From Vibrio renipiscarius (GTDB taxonomy: Bacteria > Pseudomonadota > Gammaproteobacteria > Enterobacterales > Vibrionaceae), in NCBI RefSeq assembly GCF_000827885.1, contig NZ_JTKH01000009.1, positions 1 to 64,000 of the forward strand: a stretch of 64,000 bases of DNA, read 5' to 3'. The notes beneath the pieces are model-generated. The model saw only the letters and a program-made list of their open reading frames with translations. It was not told the origin of the DNA and did no database searches. A program made the position numbers and the translations under genes. Positions 28,556 to 38,121 of the stretch are shown here, in pieces; the first letter of the stretch is position 1, and each line of letters starts with the position of its first letter.

Positions 28556-30373
28556 TTAGAGTTTATGGTTTTCCAAATGCGTGATAAACGGTTCGGCCGC
28601 CATAAAACCCGTCACGCGAGCCTGGTTGATGTGTACACCCTCGGCATTCCAAAACTCAATCGTCGGCAAGCCAAGCACCTGCATTTTTTGCAATAGTTCA
28701 ATGTCTTGCATTTGGTTGTTGGTCACATCCGCTTGCAGCAAGACGAAGCTTTGCAGCTTATTGGCGACTTGCGCATCGTGGAAGGTGTATTTCTCAAACT
28801 CTTTACAGGCGACGCACCAGTCGGCATAGAAATCAAGCATGACGGGTTTGCCAGCCAGCTTCGCTGCTGCCAATTGCTGCTCTAATTCACTGGTGTTGCT
28901 GACGCGAATAAACTCAATATTTTGGCTCTCCGTTTGGTGCTGAGGGTTAAACCAATAATTCAGTAATGGTTGAGCTGACGCGAACAGTCCTAGCACGGCA
29001 ATAATACCGATGGTGCTTTGCTTCCACCCGCCAAACGGCAGTTGGTTTTTGATGTGATACAGCCAACCAAACGCGACGATACCCAGCAGCGCCCACAGAC
29101 CAGTGGCCCATAATTCTGGCAAGATACGTTCAAGTAAAAATAGCGGGGCAGCGAGCAGAATAAAGCCGAAGAACACCTTCACGGTATCCATCCAACCACC
29201 GGCCTTCGGTAGCAGTTTATTGCCGAATACCGCGGCTAACATCAATGGAATCCCCATCCCCATCGCGAGCGCATAAAGAGCGACCGCTCCGGTGAGTAGG
29301 TCACCACTTTGTGCAACATACAATAGCGCGCCAGACAGTGGTGCTGTGGTGCATGGCGAACAAACGAGACCGGAAATTGCGCCCATCGCGAACACGCCAA
29401 GCGAGCTACCACCTTGTTGTTTGTTGCTCAGGCCGCTGAGCCAAGTCTGTACACTGGATGGCAATTGCAATGTATAAGCACCAAACATAGACAGTGCTAA
29501 AGTCACGAATAGAACACTCAAACCAATGAGGACGTAAGGATGCTGCATCGCTGCTTGGAATTGCATGCCTGCGGAGGCAACCACTAACCCTAGCAGTGTG
29601 TAAGTGAGCGCCATGCCTTGCACGTAAATGAAAGAGAGGCCAAGAGCGCGACGGTGGGAGAGCTTACCGCTGCCGAGCACAATACTGGTTAAAATTGGGT
29701 ACATTGGCAGCACGCAAGGCGTAAAGGCAAGTCCTACCCCTAAGGCGAGAAAGAGCACTGGGGTCCACCAGTTGTCGGCTAGATTGTCTGCGAGGCTGCT
29801 TTCTTTTGATTGTGGTGCACGGTTTTGTTCGCCATCGGCATTCGCTGTATTGCTACTGACTTGGGTGGTCGCCACTGAGTTTGTGGTCGATGCACTTGCG
29901 GCGGATGTGCTGGTGGGCGCAGGAGTCAGTGCTTCTAATTCGATAACACGTGTTTCTGGCGGATAACAAAATCCGGCTTTTGCACAACCTTGATATTGGA
30001 CGATTAAACGCCCCCCTGTGTTGCCATCTAGCAGGGGAACTTCAACGAATAATGGCTGGGTGTAGATGTGTACGTCACCAAAAAATTCATCGTTGTGTGG
30101 TTGGCCTTGACGCATCGTGACGTCGCCTAGAGTGACATTTTCACCGCTAAATGAGATTCGCTCTTGATACAAATAGTAATCAGGTTTGATTTGCCAGTCG
30201 ATAAAGACGCGATCACCTTGCTGGTAAGCATTGAACTGAAAGGCTTGATCAACGGGCACAAATTGATTGTTATCCTCGCCAAAGCTGAGGGTGTTACCAG
30301 AGTTGAATAGTGCCAATGCCGGCATCGAGATGACGGAAACTGACAACAATAAAAGCGATAAAACAAAACGCAT
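28556..30373 (-). CDS. dsbD: Thiol:disulfide interchange protein DsbD
   Basis: A 605-aa inner-membrane reductant carrier that passes electrons from cytosolic thioredoxin to periplasmic DsbC/DsbG and CcmG. Signal peptide (about 1-21); N-terminal periplasmic domain with Cys130 and Cys136 ([11 protein letters not shown]); an eight-helix core with [10 protein letters not shown] and [16 protein letters not shown]-terminal thioredoxin-like domain with DWCVACKEF. All paired cysteines are present. In E. coli dsbD also lies close to dcuA and aspA; here cutA is missing from the gap. Confidence 0.97.
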   Translation of the reverse strand: MRFVLSLLLLSVSVISMPALALFNSGNTLSFGEDNNQFVPVDQAFQFNAYQQGDRVFIDWQIKPDYYLYQERISFSGENVTLGDVTMRQGQPHNDEFFGDVHIYTQPLFVEVPLLDGNTGGRLIVQYQGCAKAGFCYPPETRVIELEALTPAPTSTSAASASTTNSVATTQVSSNTANADGEQNRAPQSKESSLADNLADNWWTPVLFLALGVGLAFTPCVLPMYPILTSIVLGSGKLSHRRALGLSFIYVQGMALTYTLLGLVVASAGMQFQAAMQHPYVLIGLSVLFVTLALSMFGAYTLQLPSSVQTWLSGLSNKQQGGSSLGVFAMGAISGLVCSPCTTAPLSGALLYVAQSGDLLTGAVALYALAMGMGIPLMLAAVFGNKLLPKAGGWMDTVKVFFGFILLAAPLFLLERILPELWATGLWALLGIVAFGWLYHIKNQLPFGGWKQSTIGIIAVLGLFASAQPLLNYWFNPQHQTESQNIEFIRVSNTSELEQQLAAAKLAGKPVMLDFYADWCVACKEFEKYTFHDAQVANKLQSFVLLQADVTNNQMQDIELLQKMQVLGLPTIEFWNAEGVHINQARVTGFMAAEPFITHLENHKL

Positions 30374-30593
30374 AAAAAAGTCACTTCATTAGAATTTAGG
30401 GTATTTTATACTCAATTGGTGAGAATGTTCTCTACATAGTGAGAAATTTTGTCTGCCATGAGGTCTGAAGAGAATAGGACAGGGGAAAGAGCTATTTAGT
30501 TTCATCATGGCGATAATTGACGGTGAATGCTGACGATCATCGATAAGACATGCATAAAAAATGCAGGGTCATTACCGCAAACGCGACAAAACA

Positions 30594-30617
30594 AAAAAGG
30601 AGCCGAAGCTCCTTTTT
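30594..30617 (-). terminator. Rho-independent terminator downstream of dcuA
   Basis: A 10-bp stem AAAAAGGAGC/GCTCCTTTTT with a CGAA loop, 30 bp after the dcuA stop, with T runs on both sides. The rest of the gap up to dsbD (30374-30590) shows nothing I can name. Confidence 0.9.
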
Positions 30618-30647
30618 ATTACCATCCTAACTTTTTAGGCGAACGCT

Positions 30648-31955
30648 CTAGATAAATAGCCCGCCAAAAGCAAAGCCTAATGCGACCGCTGAGGTGATCG
30701 TTGCGACACCCGGAATAAAGAAAGCATGGTTAAAGACATACTTACCGATGCGCGTTGAGCCTGTGTCATCCATCTCTACCGCAGCAAGTAGCGTTGGGTA
30801 GGTTGGAAGTACAAATAGCGCACTCACGGCTGCGAATGAAGCGACTGCCGTTAATGGAGCCACGCCAATAGCTAGAGCCGCTGGCATTAGCGCCACAGTG
30901 GTTGCACCTTGTGAGTAAAGCAGCATGGAGGCGAAGAAGAGTACCAATGCCAACATCCAAGGGTAATCCGCCAAGAGCTCTCCTGCGAACTCTTTGATGC
31001 CATCCACATGCGCATTCACAAAGGTTGCCCCTAGCCAAGCCACACCTAATACACACACACAAGCGGTCATACCTGAGCGGAATGTTGCCGCGGCTGCAAT
31101 TTGGTTCGCATCAATTTTAGTGAACATCACGATCGCAGCGGCAGCGGCGAGCATTACCGCCATAATCGCTTCGTTGCGGCCTAGGGTTGGGTTTTCAATT
31201 AGGCCAATAGAGTCTGAAATCGCCGCGGCGTAACAAACAACAAAAGCAATGGCGATCAGAAAAATATAGGTCGCCGTTTTTGCCGTTGGCAGAATTTCAC
31301 GTCGTTGCGTATCAGGCAGTTTGATCAGACCTTGCGCTAAACGTTGCTGGTAAATGGGATCATCTTTCAGTTCGCAGCCCATAAAGTTGGCGACGAATGC
31401 GCCAATCATACACGCAAGGAAAGAGGTTGGAATGCACACCGCAAGGAGCGTTAGGTAATCAACCCCAACTGGAGCCAGCATGGCAGAAAAAGCCACCACT
31501 GCCGCTGAAATCGGTGAGGCGGTAATCGCGATCTGTGATGCGACGACGGCAATAGACAGTGGTCTAGAAGGGCGCACACCCTGGCCTTTGGCCACTTCTG
31601 CAATGACGGGCAATGTTGAGAATGCCGTATGGCCCGTTCCCGCCATTAATGTCATCAAGTAAGTCACGATCGGTGCGTAGAAGGTGATGCGCTTAGGATT
31701 TTTACGTAAAAAATCTTCGGCGATTTGCACCAGCCAATCCATACCACCGGCGACTTGCATTGCCGCAATCGCGGTAATAACAGACATGATGATCAAAATA
31801 ACATCGACAGGAATAAATGCTTGGCTGGTGGGTACGCCAAGACCTAACGATAAAGCGATGACCCCAGCGCCACCGGCAAAACCAATGCCGATGCCCCCAA
31901 TTCTTGCTCCTACAAAGATAAAGAGCAGAACGATTAATAGTTCGACTGCTACCAT
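30648..31955 (-). CDS. dcuA: Anaerobic C4-dicarboxylate transporter DcuA
   Basis: A 435-aa inner-membrane protein with about 10-12 helices. It aligns along its length with E. coli DcuA, for example GARIGGIGIGFAGG, ASPISAAVVAFSAM, VAWLGATFVNAHVDGIK and FAAVSALFVLPTYPTLLAAV. It exchanges or takes up aspartate, fumarate, malate and succinate. Its neighbour aspA makes fumarate from aspartate, so the pair feeds fumarate respiration. 161 bp separate it from aspA; a terminator lies between. Confidence 0.95.
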   Translation of the reverse strand: MVAVELLIVLLFIFVGARIGGIGIGFAGGAGVIALSLGLGVPTSQAFIPVDVILIIMSVITAIAAMQVAGGMDWLVQIAEDFLRKNPKRITFYAPIVTYLMTLMAGTGHTAFSTLPVIAEVAKGQGVRPSRPLSIAVVASQIAITASPISAAVVAFSAMLAPVGVDYLTLLAVCIPTSFLACMIGAFVANFMGCELKDDPIYQQRLAQGLIKLPDTQRREILPTAKTATYIFLIAIAFVVCYAAAISDSIGLIENPTLGRNEAIMAVMLAAAAAIVMFTKIDANQIAAAATFRSGMTACVCVLGVAWLGATFVNAHVDGIKEFAGELLADYPWMLALVLFFASMLLYSQGATTVALMPAALAIGVAPLTAVASFAAVSALFVLPTYPTLLAAVEMDDTGSTRIGKYVFNHAFFIPGVATITSAVALGFAFGGLFI

Positions 31956-32081
31956 ATAAAGACCCTCTAATTATTATGGTTTTATTTGATAGTGGTGGCT
32001 TCCCAATCGGCAAAATTGCACGCGTAGGTGTAAGTGTAGTTATAACCATCACTCAGTGTATTACGCCAAAAATGGGCGCTA

Positions 32082-32109
32082 AAAAAGGGCCCCTTTTGGG
32101 ACCCTTTTT
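32082..32109 (-). terminator. Terminator of aspA
   Basis: A stem of AAAAAGGG with CCCTTTTT outside, a CCC/GGG inner step and one mismatch, immediately after the aspA stop. On the minus strand T-rich sequence follows. Some read-through into dcuA is plausible. Confidence 0.8.
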
Positions 32110-32116
32110 GTGGTTC

Positions 32117-33565
32117 TTACTCGTAACGTTTTGCTTTATACGTTGGATGCATAAAGTTTTCAACGCAAAGTATCTCGTCTAGCTCTTCTGCGGTTAATAA
32201 ACCGCGGTCTAGTACCACTTCACGAACGCTCTTACCTGTTTCAGCACAGATTTTACCTACGATGTCGCCTTCATGGTGACCGATGTATGGGTTTAGGTAA
32301 GTGACGATACCGATAGAGTTGTAAACGTAGTTCTCACAAGTCTCTTTGTTCACTGTGATGCCGTCGATACACTTGTCGCGTAAGTTCACACAGGCATTTT
32401 GCAGTAGAGAGATTGATTCAAATACGCTTTGTGCAATCACAGGTTCCATTACGTTCAACTGTAGCTGACCGCCTTCTGCTGCGAAAGATACCGTATTATC
32501 GTTACCCAGTACTTTGAAACATACTTGGTTTACGACTTCTGGGATCACTGGGTTTACTTTTGCTGGCATGATAGAAGAGCCCGCTTGTAGCTCAGGTAAG
32601 TTCAGCTCATTGAAACCAGTACGAGGACCAGAAGAAAGTAGACGTAAGTCATTGCAGATTTTAGACAGTTTAACCGCAAGGCGTTTTAGCGCGCCGTGCG
32701 TCATTACGTAAGCACCACAGTCAGATGTTGCTTCAATCAAGTCTTCTGCTGCAACAACGTCTAGACCAGTCACTTCTGCTAGGTGTTTAACCGCAAGATC
32801 TTGGTAACCTTGAGGTGCGTTTAGACCCGTACCGATTGCCGTTGCGCCAAGGTTGATTTCTAGTAGCAGTTTAGAGGTGTACTCTAATGCACGAATCTCT
32901 TCGTTAAGTGTTACTGCCCAAGCATGGAATTCTTGGCCAACCGTCATTGGCACGGCATCTTGCAACTGAGTACGGCCCATTTTTAGGATGCCGCTGAATT
33001 CTTGCGCTTTTAGTTCAAAAGCACCTTTCAAGTATTCAATTGCTTCCATCAGTTTTTGTACGCTGTTGTACACCGCTACGCGGAAACCGGTTGGGTAAGC
33101 ACAGTTGGTTGATTGGCTCTTGTTAACGTGGTCGTTCGGGTTAATGAATTGGTATTGGCCTTTCTCTTTGCCCATCAATTCCAGTGCAACGTTAGCAATA
33201 ACTTCGTTGGTGTTCATGTTGACTGATGTGCCAGCACCACCTTGGAAAACGTCTGATGGGAACTGATCCATGCACTTGCCTGTTTCAAGGATCAAATCAC
33301 ACGCTTGTAGAATGTAATCTGCAACATCTCTTGGAATTGCGCCAAGCTCTTTGTTCGCAAGAGTCGCTGCTTTTTTCGTCATCACCATGCCGCGTACAAA
33401 CTCAGGCACATCAGAGATGGTCATGTTTGAGATATTGAAGTTTTCAATTGCGCGTAGAGTGTGGATGCCGTAATAAGCATCAGCCGGAACATGACGTTGA
33501 CCTAATAGATCTTCTTCGATACGAGTGGCTGAGTTCGCTGTGATAGCTTCTGATAGAGTCGCCAT
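32117..33565 (-). CDS. aspA: Aspartate ammonia-lyase (aspartase)
   Basis: A 482-aa cytosolic homotetrameric enzyme that converts aspartate to fumarate and ammonia. It has the family signature [11 protein letters not shown], the substrate motif [15 protein letters not shown], and [10 protein letters not shown] near the C-terminus. It is slightly longer than E. coli (478) at the N-terminus. ATG at 33565 follows AAGGA. It is divergent from fxsA and upstream of dcuA. Confidence 0.97.
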   Translation of the reverse strand: MATLSEAITANSATRIEEDLLGQRHVPADAYYGIHTLRAIENFNISNMTISDVPEFVRGMVMTKKAATLANKELGAIPRDVADYILQACDLILETGKCMDQFPSDVFQGGAGTSVNMNTNEVIANVALELMGKEKGQYQFINPNDHVNKSQSTNCAYPTGFRVAVYNSVQKLMEAIEYLKGAFELKAQEFSGILKMGRTQLQDAVPMTVGQEFHAWAVTLNEEIRALEYTSKLLLEINLGATAIGTGLNAPQGYQDLAVKHLAEVTGLDVVAAEDLIEATSDCGAYVMTHGALKRLAVKLSKICNDLRLLSSGPRTGFNELNLPELQAGSSIMPAKVNPVIPEVVNQVCFKVLGNDNTVSFAAEGGQLQLNVMEPVIAQSVFESISLLQNACVNLRDKCIDGITVNKETCENYVYNSIGIVTYLNPYIGHHEGDIVGKICAETGKSVREVVLDRGLLTAEELDEILCVENFMHPTYKAKRYE

Positions 33566-33988
33566 AGGTGGATCCTTAGAGAATTATTATGATATTAAAT
33601 TTTTTTGTAACCGCCAATTCTGCTACTTAAGAATCCATTCGTCAGAGTGTTTGGCTGGAAATCCGTCCTGACATATGTAGCACATGATACTGGACTAAAT
33701 TCATAAAAATATTAAGTGGATCACTATTTTGGCCAAAGCTATGAAATATTTGCTTTCATATGCGCTAGGTCATTTATCTTGCTCTCATTTGTTATTTTTG
33801 GTGGGCGTAGATAGGGGCGATTTGTTACAACGATGAGCGCTTGTGTCATCCGAATGATTCATGGTTTGCTAATATGTAAGTAACCTGCTTTCATCTTTTT
33901 ACCTGTCACGATTTCTAACACTTCACGTGCTGAATATATTGTGACTGGTGCGAGTTAGCGCTAATGTGTGCTTAACAAAGGAGGGCGT
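33566..33988. other. Divergent regulatory region between aspA and fxsA
   Basis: About 420 AT-rich bases. A perfect inverted repeat TATGAAA-N7-TTTCATA lies at 33740-33760. A TTGTGA half-site occurs near 33939. I see no full CRP (TGTGA-N6-TCACA) or FNR (TTGAT-N4-ATCAA) site, though aspA is often controlled by both. No protein-coding frame is convincing. Confidence 0.5.
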
Positions 33989-34519
33989 GTGTTTCCTATC
34001 TTATTATTACTGTTTATATTCGTTCCAATTATTGAAATCGGCTTATTTATCCAAGTCGGCGGGTTTCTTGGTTTATGGCCAACCATTGCGCTGGTTTTGG
34101 TTACGGCATTTGTTGGGGCGTCTTTGGTGCGTAGCCAAGGTTTGCAAACCTTAATGAATGTGCAAAATCGCTTACAACAAGGTGAACTGCCTGCGCAGCA
34201 AATTTTTGAAGGTGTGATGTTGGCTGTTGCTGGTGTGTTACTACTGACACCGGGCTTTATGACTGATGCATTGGGTATGTTGGTGTTATTGCCTGCGCCA
34301 CGTGCTGCTATCGCTAAATACTTGATGAGTAAGATGGTGGTGAAATCGGTCGGTGGCGGTTTCCACGGCGGTTTTACTAACCAAGGTGGTTTTGGCTCTC
34401 AAGATGGTTTTGGTCAAGACCCATTTCAGCGTAATCCGTTTGAGCAATCGAAAGATGGCAACACCTTTGAAGGTGAGTTTGAGCGTAAAGACGAGAATGA
34501 TCGCAATAAGCTGAACTAA
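33989..34519 (+). CDS. fxsA: FxsA-family membrane protein
   Basis: A 176-aa inner-membrane protein with about four hydrophobic helices (FPILLLLFIFVPIIEIGLFI at the start) and a glycine/phenylalanine-rich cytosolic tail (residues about 110-150), then a charged end. It belongs to the FxsA family; in E. coli extra FxsA relieves F-plasmid exclusion of phage T7, and its normal role is unclear. The GTG at 33989 follows AAAGGAGGG; an earlier in-frame GTG is less likely. groES, often next to fxsA, is not here. Confidence 0.9.
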   Translation: MFPILLLLFIFVPIIEIGLFIQVGGFLGLWPTIALVLVTAFVGASLVRSQGLQTLMNVQNRLQQGELPAQQIFEGVMLAVAGVLLLTPGFMTDALGMLVLLPAPRAAIAKYLMSKMVVKSVGGGFHGGFTNQGGFGSQDGFGQDPFQRNPFEQSKDGNTFEGEFERKDENDRNKLN

Positions 34520-34534
34520 ATAATGACTCAATAG

Positions 34535-34560
34535 AAAAAGGCGCCTCGGCGCCTTTTTTT
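34535..34560. terminator. Bidirectional terminator between fxsA and trmL
   Basis: A 10-bp stem AAAAAGGCGC/GCGCCTTTTT with a CTCG loop, between convergent genes, with A and T runs on its flanks. Confidence 0.93.
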
Positions 34561-34576
34561 GTGTTTCAAGCGGGGC

Positions 34577-35056
34577 TTAGAGTGCTCCTTTAAAGCCCAT
34601 TTGACGCCATGCTTCATACGCAATAATCGCGACGGCATTCGACAGGTTCAAACTGCGAGCGTCAGGCATCATCGGAATGCGAAGGCGCTGCTCCATTGGC
34701 AGGCTTTCAATTAACTCCGCAGGCAAGCCACGAGTTTCAGGACCAAACAGCAGTACATCGCCTTCAGCGAACTTCGCGTCAACGTGATGACCGGTGGTTT
34801 TCGTCGTGCATGCAAAAATACGGTACTGACCAGCACGCTCATGTTCGAGATAATCGAGAAAAGCTTGAAGATCTTTATGGCGTTTAACTCGCGCTAAATC
34901 ATGGTAATCCAAGCCCGCGCGGCGCACTTTTTTCTCTTCCAAATCAAAACCCAGCGGCTCAATGAGATGTAAGTTCGCACCACAGTTGGCGCATAGACGG
35001 ATTATATTGCCCGTATTTGGGGCGATTTCTGGTTCATAAAGGGCGATATCAAACAT
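34577..35056 (-). CDS. trmL: tRNA (cytidine/uridine-2'-O-)-methyltransferase TrmL
   Basis: A 159-aa SPOUT-class enzyme that 2'-O-methylates the wobble nucleotide of tRNA-Leu isoacceptors. It has [19 protein letters not shown] at the N-terminus, FGPETRGLP, and the knot-forming C-terminal [17 protein letters not shown] chose the start at 35056 ([11 protein letters not shown]), which matches the family; an earlier in-frame ATG at 35137 adds 27 residues. It is leftward, 146 bp after cpxA. Confidence 0.95.
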   Translation of the reverse strand: MFDIALYEPEIAPNTGNIIRLCANCGANLHLIEPLGFDLEEKKVRRAGLDYHDLARVKRHKDLQAFLDYLEHERAGQYRIFACTTKTTGHHVDAKFAEGDVLLFGPETRGLPAELIESLPMEQRLRIPMMPDARSLNLSNAVAIIAYEAWRQMGFKGAL

Positions 35057-35133
35057 GCATTGAGTCTGTGTGAGTAAAAACTGCGCATGAGTATAACAGG
35101 ATGCTTGAATGAGCAGGAGCTTAATAGTCTTGA

Positions 35134-35176
35134 ACATTCAGTGATGGCCCTATTTTGATGGGCCACACTTGAATGT
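35134..35176 (-). terminator. Long imperfect hairpin between cpxA and trmL
   Basis: Stems of 7 bp (ACATTCA/TGAATGT), 3 bp and 6 bp (TGGCCC/GGGCCA) with small bulges and a 9-nt loop. It lies 27 bp after the cpxA stop. It lacks a T run; it may still be a terminator or RNA-processing structure. Confidence 0.5.
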
Positions 35177-35202
35177 TTGGATGGGTTTGATCGTAACGAA
35201 GA

Positions 35203-36585
35203 TCAATCCCATCCCAGAGGGAGACAAATGATCACTCTCAACCCACCGAGCGGGCTACGGGAGGCTTCGATCGTACCACTATGTTGGCGCACGGCACTTT
35301 CGGTAATGGCCAATCCTAACCCTGTCCCACCACTGACGCGGTCGCGCGCCGTCGATACGCGGTAGAAAGGTCTAAAGATGGCTTGCAGCTCTTCTTCCGG
35401 TACGCCATCGCCATTGTCATCGACGGTGACTGTTACCTGTTCTTTAGTGACCGTGATTGCCACATCAATGGTATCAAGGCTGTAATGAATGGCATTTCGC
35501 ACAATATTGTCTAGGGCGCTCATCAGCAGTTTCGGTTTGCCCGAAATGCTTTGCTCTGGGATGGCAGAGTAATTAAGAATTTTGCCCATTTGTTCGGCTT
35601 CAAATTGTGCATCGCTTAATATCGCTTCCCAAAGACTGGAAAGTGGCTGTATTTCACGATCGGTATGGCTATCTAACTGCATGCGAGAGAGTTCGAGTAA
35701 TTCTGAAATCATCTGCTCCAATCGCTGTGCTTCGGTGTCTATCCGCGTGAGCTCAGCGCTCTCGCCTTGCTTGCGGGTTGCGAGTGCCGTCGCCATTCTT
35801 AAACGGGTGAGTGGTGAGCGAAGTTCGTGAGAAATATCAGACAACAAGCGTTGCTGACCGGAGATCATTTGATTGACGTCTTGCACCATTTGGTTAAATG
35901 CGGAGCCCGCTTGGCGAAATTCACTCGTGCCTTTTTCTAAGCTCGGATCAACCACAAATTCGCCTTTTGCAACGCGTCTTGCTGCGCGTTCGAGTTTACG
36001 CGCGGGTTGGCTCAATGCCCAAGCTAACCAGAGTAATAATGGCGTACTGGCGATCATCACGGCAAACAGCAATTGAAATGGTCTATCGAACATGCGTAAT
36101 AAAAACGGTGGAGGCTGATCCCACTTAGAAGCCAAAAACATGTGCAACGGCTGGTTGGCGAGGGTGATAGGAATCGGCCCCGCCACCATGTAGTGCCCAT
36201 AGAGACGTTGTTGAGGATCGTTAGGTGACTCGATGGTTGAAATGAGGTTTTGCAATCCTCGTGTTTTAAAGTCGCGTTGTTTTTGAGGCGTAAGAATATT
36301 GCCCTCAAGATCCGTAATAAAGTAGCGTGGGCGCGGGTCTCGCTTTGATGGGCGATCTTTTTCGATATCACGCAAGACTTGAGCGAGGGTGGTCACCCCT
36401 TGATAGTGCTTTTCAATACGCTCGGCAAAGAGAGACATCTTGGCCAGGTTGGCTTGTGGCACGGAGTGGGGTTTACGAGGATCAAGGTGTGGCAATGCCA
36501 ATACCGCAATCACCACCAAAAACATCGTCAGCCAAAAAATGGCAAAAATACGCCCATAAAGGCTAGTGATACGCGGTAGACGCAT
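35203..36585 (-). CDS. cpxA: Envelope-stress sensor kinase CpxA
   Basis: A 460-aa inner-membrane histidine kinase. Two helices (about 10-28 and 165-190) flank a periplasmic sensor; then HAMP, HisKA with LLSDISHELRSPLTRLRMA, and HATPase with DDNGDGVPEE and GGTGLGLAI. CpxA senses misfolded envelope proteins and phosphorylates CpxR. Its start overlaps the cpxR stop by one base (TAATG), so the two are translationally coupled. Confidence 0.96.
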   Translation of the reverse strand: MRLPRITSLYGRIFAIFWLTMFLVVIAVLALPHLDPRKPHSVPQANLAKMSLFAERIEKHYQGVTTLAQVLRDIEKDRPSKRDPRPRYFITDLEGNILTPQKQRDFKTRGLQNLISTIESPNDPQQRLYGHYMVAGPIPITLANQPLHMFLASKWDQPPPFLLRMFDRPFQLLFAVMIASTPLLLWLAWALSQPARKLERAARRVAKGEFVVDPSLEKGTSEFRQAGSAFNQMVQDVNQMISGQQRLLSDISHELRSPLTRLRMATALATRKQGESAELTRIDTEAQRLEQMISELLELSRMQLDSHTDREIQPLSSLWEAILSDAQFEAEQMGKILNYSAIPEQSISGKPKLLMSALDNIVRNAIHYSLDTIDVAITVTKEQVTVTVDDNGDGVPEEELQAIFRPFYRVSTARDRVSGGTGLGLAITESAVRQHSGTIEASRSPLGGLRVIICLPLGWD

Positions 36586-37271
36586 TAGTCTTCCTCCACC
36601 AATAGGTAGCCGCGGCCGCGCAGTGTTTTTATACGCGGTTTGCCATCATTTCGTTCCGGCAGTTTCTTACGTAAGTTTGAAACGTGCATGTCGATTGCAC
36701 GATCAAAGGCTGATAGACGTTTACCTAATACATCTAAACTCAGCACCTCTTTCGTAATGGTTTCCCCTGGATGGACAATAAAGTGACTCAATAAGGCAAA
36801 TTCAGTCGTGGTTAAGTCGAGCAGTTGCGCTTGGCAATAGGCTTCTTGTTTGCCGGGAATGACTTCAATATCTTGATAGATCAAACGATCGCTTGGCTTG
36901 GTTGTGATGGCGGATTGAGTGCGACGTAAAATGGCTCGAATACGGGCTAATAGTTCACGATCGCTGAATGGTTTTGGCAAATAATCATCAGCGCCAAGCT
37001 CTAAACCGATCACTCGATCAATTTCCTCACCCTTGGCGGTCAGCATGAGAACGGGGGTTTCCCAGTTTTCACGAATGCGTTTTAAGGTTTCAGTACCGTT
37101 TAATACCGGCATCATTACATCAAGCAGAATCAGATCTATTTCGGGGGTGAGCGCTGCTAGGCCTGCCTTGCCATCATTGGCTTCAGACACGGTAAAGCCC
37201 TCAAAGCTGAGTACCTCTTTAAGAAGAGCGGTAAGTTCAGTGTCGTCATCAATTAATAAGATATGTGCCAT
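36585..37271 (-). CDS. cpxR: Response regulator CpxR
   Basis: A 228-aa OmpR-type regulator. Receiver domain with acidic residues near 8-10 and phospho-acceptor Asp51 (LILLDVMMP); C-terminal winged helix with RIKTLRGRGYLL. It is transcribed before cpxA and divergent from cpxP. A perfect CpxR box lies in the divergent region, consistent with autoregulation. Confidence 0.97.
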   Translation of the reverse strand: MAHILLIDDDTELTALLKEVLSFEGFTVSEANDGKAGLAALTPEIDLILLDVMMPVLNGTETLKRIRENWETPVLMLTAKGEEIDRVIGLELGADDYLPKPFSDRELLARIRAILRRTQSAITTKPSDRLIYQDIEVIPGKQEAYCQAQLLDLTTTEFALLSHFIVHPGETITKEVLSLDVLGKRLSAFDRAIDMHVSNLRKKLPERNDGKPRIKTLRGRGYLLVEED

Positions 37272-37348
37272 TAAGCAGCCCTAGTGGTTGGTATTGATGA
37301 GTTTAGTTTACTGATTATTATGCTTAATCATTAGCGTAAATATCGCTC

Positions 37349-37363
37349 TTTACGAATCTTTAC
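37349..37363 (-). promoter_or_regulatory. CpxR box in the cpxR-cpxP divergent region
   Basis: On the minus strand GTAAAGATTCGTAAA fits the GTAAA-N5-GTAAA consensus exactly. A further GTAAA half-site occurs on the plus strand at 37336-37340. The box is about 80 bp upstream of cpxR and 90 bp upstream of cpxP, suitable to control both. Confidence 0.85.
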
Positions 37364-37452
37364 GCTCTCTAGACGTCGCTTTACTTTGGGTGGGCTAATC
37401 TATGTTCATGCGCTGCTCATGCAGCCCGACTAACACAAAAAGAGTAATGATT

Positions 37453-37938
37453 ATGAAAACAGTAAAAAAATTGGTTCTAGCTGCAGCAGTTATTCCTCTC
37501 GCATTTGCGTCGGCAAGCGCGTTTGCTTACGGCGGTAAAGGTGAGCATCGTGGTGGTTGTCAGGGCGGTATGGATCGCGGCATCTTCAAAAAACTAGACC
37601 TGACGGATGCACAAAAAACGCAACTTAAAGAGATGCGCGAAACCAACAAAGCAGAGATGAAAGCGAAATTCGCAGAGACATCTGATACTCGTAAAGCTGA
37701 GCGCCAAGCGCAGCATGAGAAAGTGCAACAATTGGTTCTCGCGGATAATTTCGATGAAGCAGCGGCAAATGCGTTGGCAAAAAATATGGTAGAGAAGCAA
37801 ACGGAGCGTAAAGTGAAGATGCTTGAGAAGCAGCACCAAATGCTGAACGTACTGACACCTGAACAAAAAACCAAGTTTGTCGAGTTAAGCAAAGAACGCA
37901 TGGAAAAATGCGGTGAGAAACGTAAAAATCACCATTAA
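37453..37938 (+). CDS. cpxP: Periplasmic CpxP/Spy-family protein
   Basis: A 161-aa secreted helical protein. Signal peptide ending near AFA (about 1-23). Two LTxxQ motifs, LTDAQ and LTPEQ, mark the CpxP/Spy family, and the rest is basic and helical. CpxP binds and dampens CpxA and acts as a chaperone; Spy is only a chaperone. The divergent position next to cpxRA supports CpxP. Start at 37453; the earlier in-frame ATG at 37402 lacks a signal-peptide context. Confidence 0.88.
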   Translation: MKTVKKLVLAAAVIPLAFASASAFAYGGKGEHRGGCQGGMDRGIFKKLDLTDAQKTQLKEMRETNKAEMKAKFAETSDTRKAERQAQHEKVQQLVLADNFDEAAANALAKNMVEKQTERKVKMLEKQHQMLNVLTPEQKTKFVELSKERMEKCGEKRKNHH

Positions 37939-37970
37939 TCATTTGCGTGATATCGACATAGCGTAAGAAA

Positions 37971-37998
37971 AACAAAGCAGCCGATGGGCTGCTTTGTT
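37971..37998 (+). terminator. Terminator after cpxP
   Basis: A perfect 12-bp stem AACAAAGCAGCC/GGCTGCTTTGTT with a GATG loop. The Ts are mostly inside the stem. Confidence 0.75.
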
Positions 37999-38121
37999 GC
38001 GTTTATTGATCGTGTAGGGGTGGGAAAGTGCGATGTTTTGTTAACCTAATTCGCATATCAAGGCTGCATCTTAAGGTCACTTGGGTATAATTAGCGCATC
38101 ATTGAAGATGAATATAAAGTG

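Noticed and set aside
33566..33988. CRP or FNR sites for aspA
   Set aside because: Only half-sites were found; no full consensus is present.
34520..35056. groES/groEL expected after fxsA
   Set aside because: The convergent gene is trmL; no chaperonin sequence is present.
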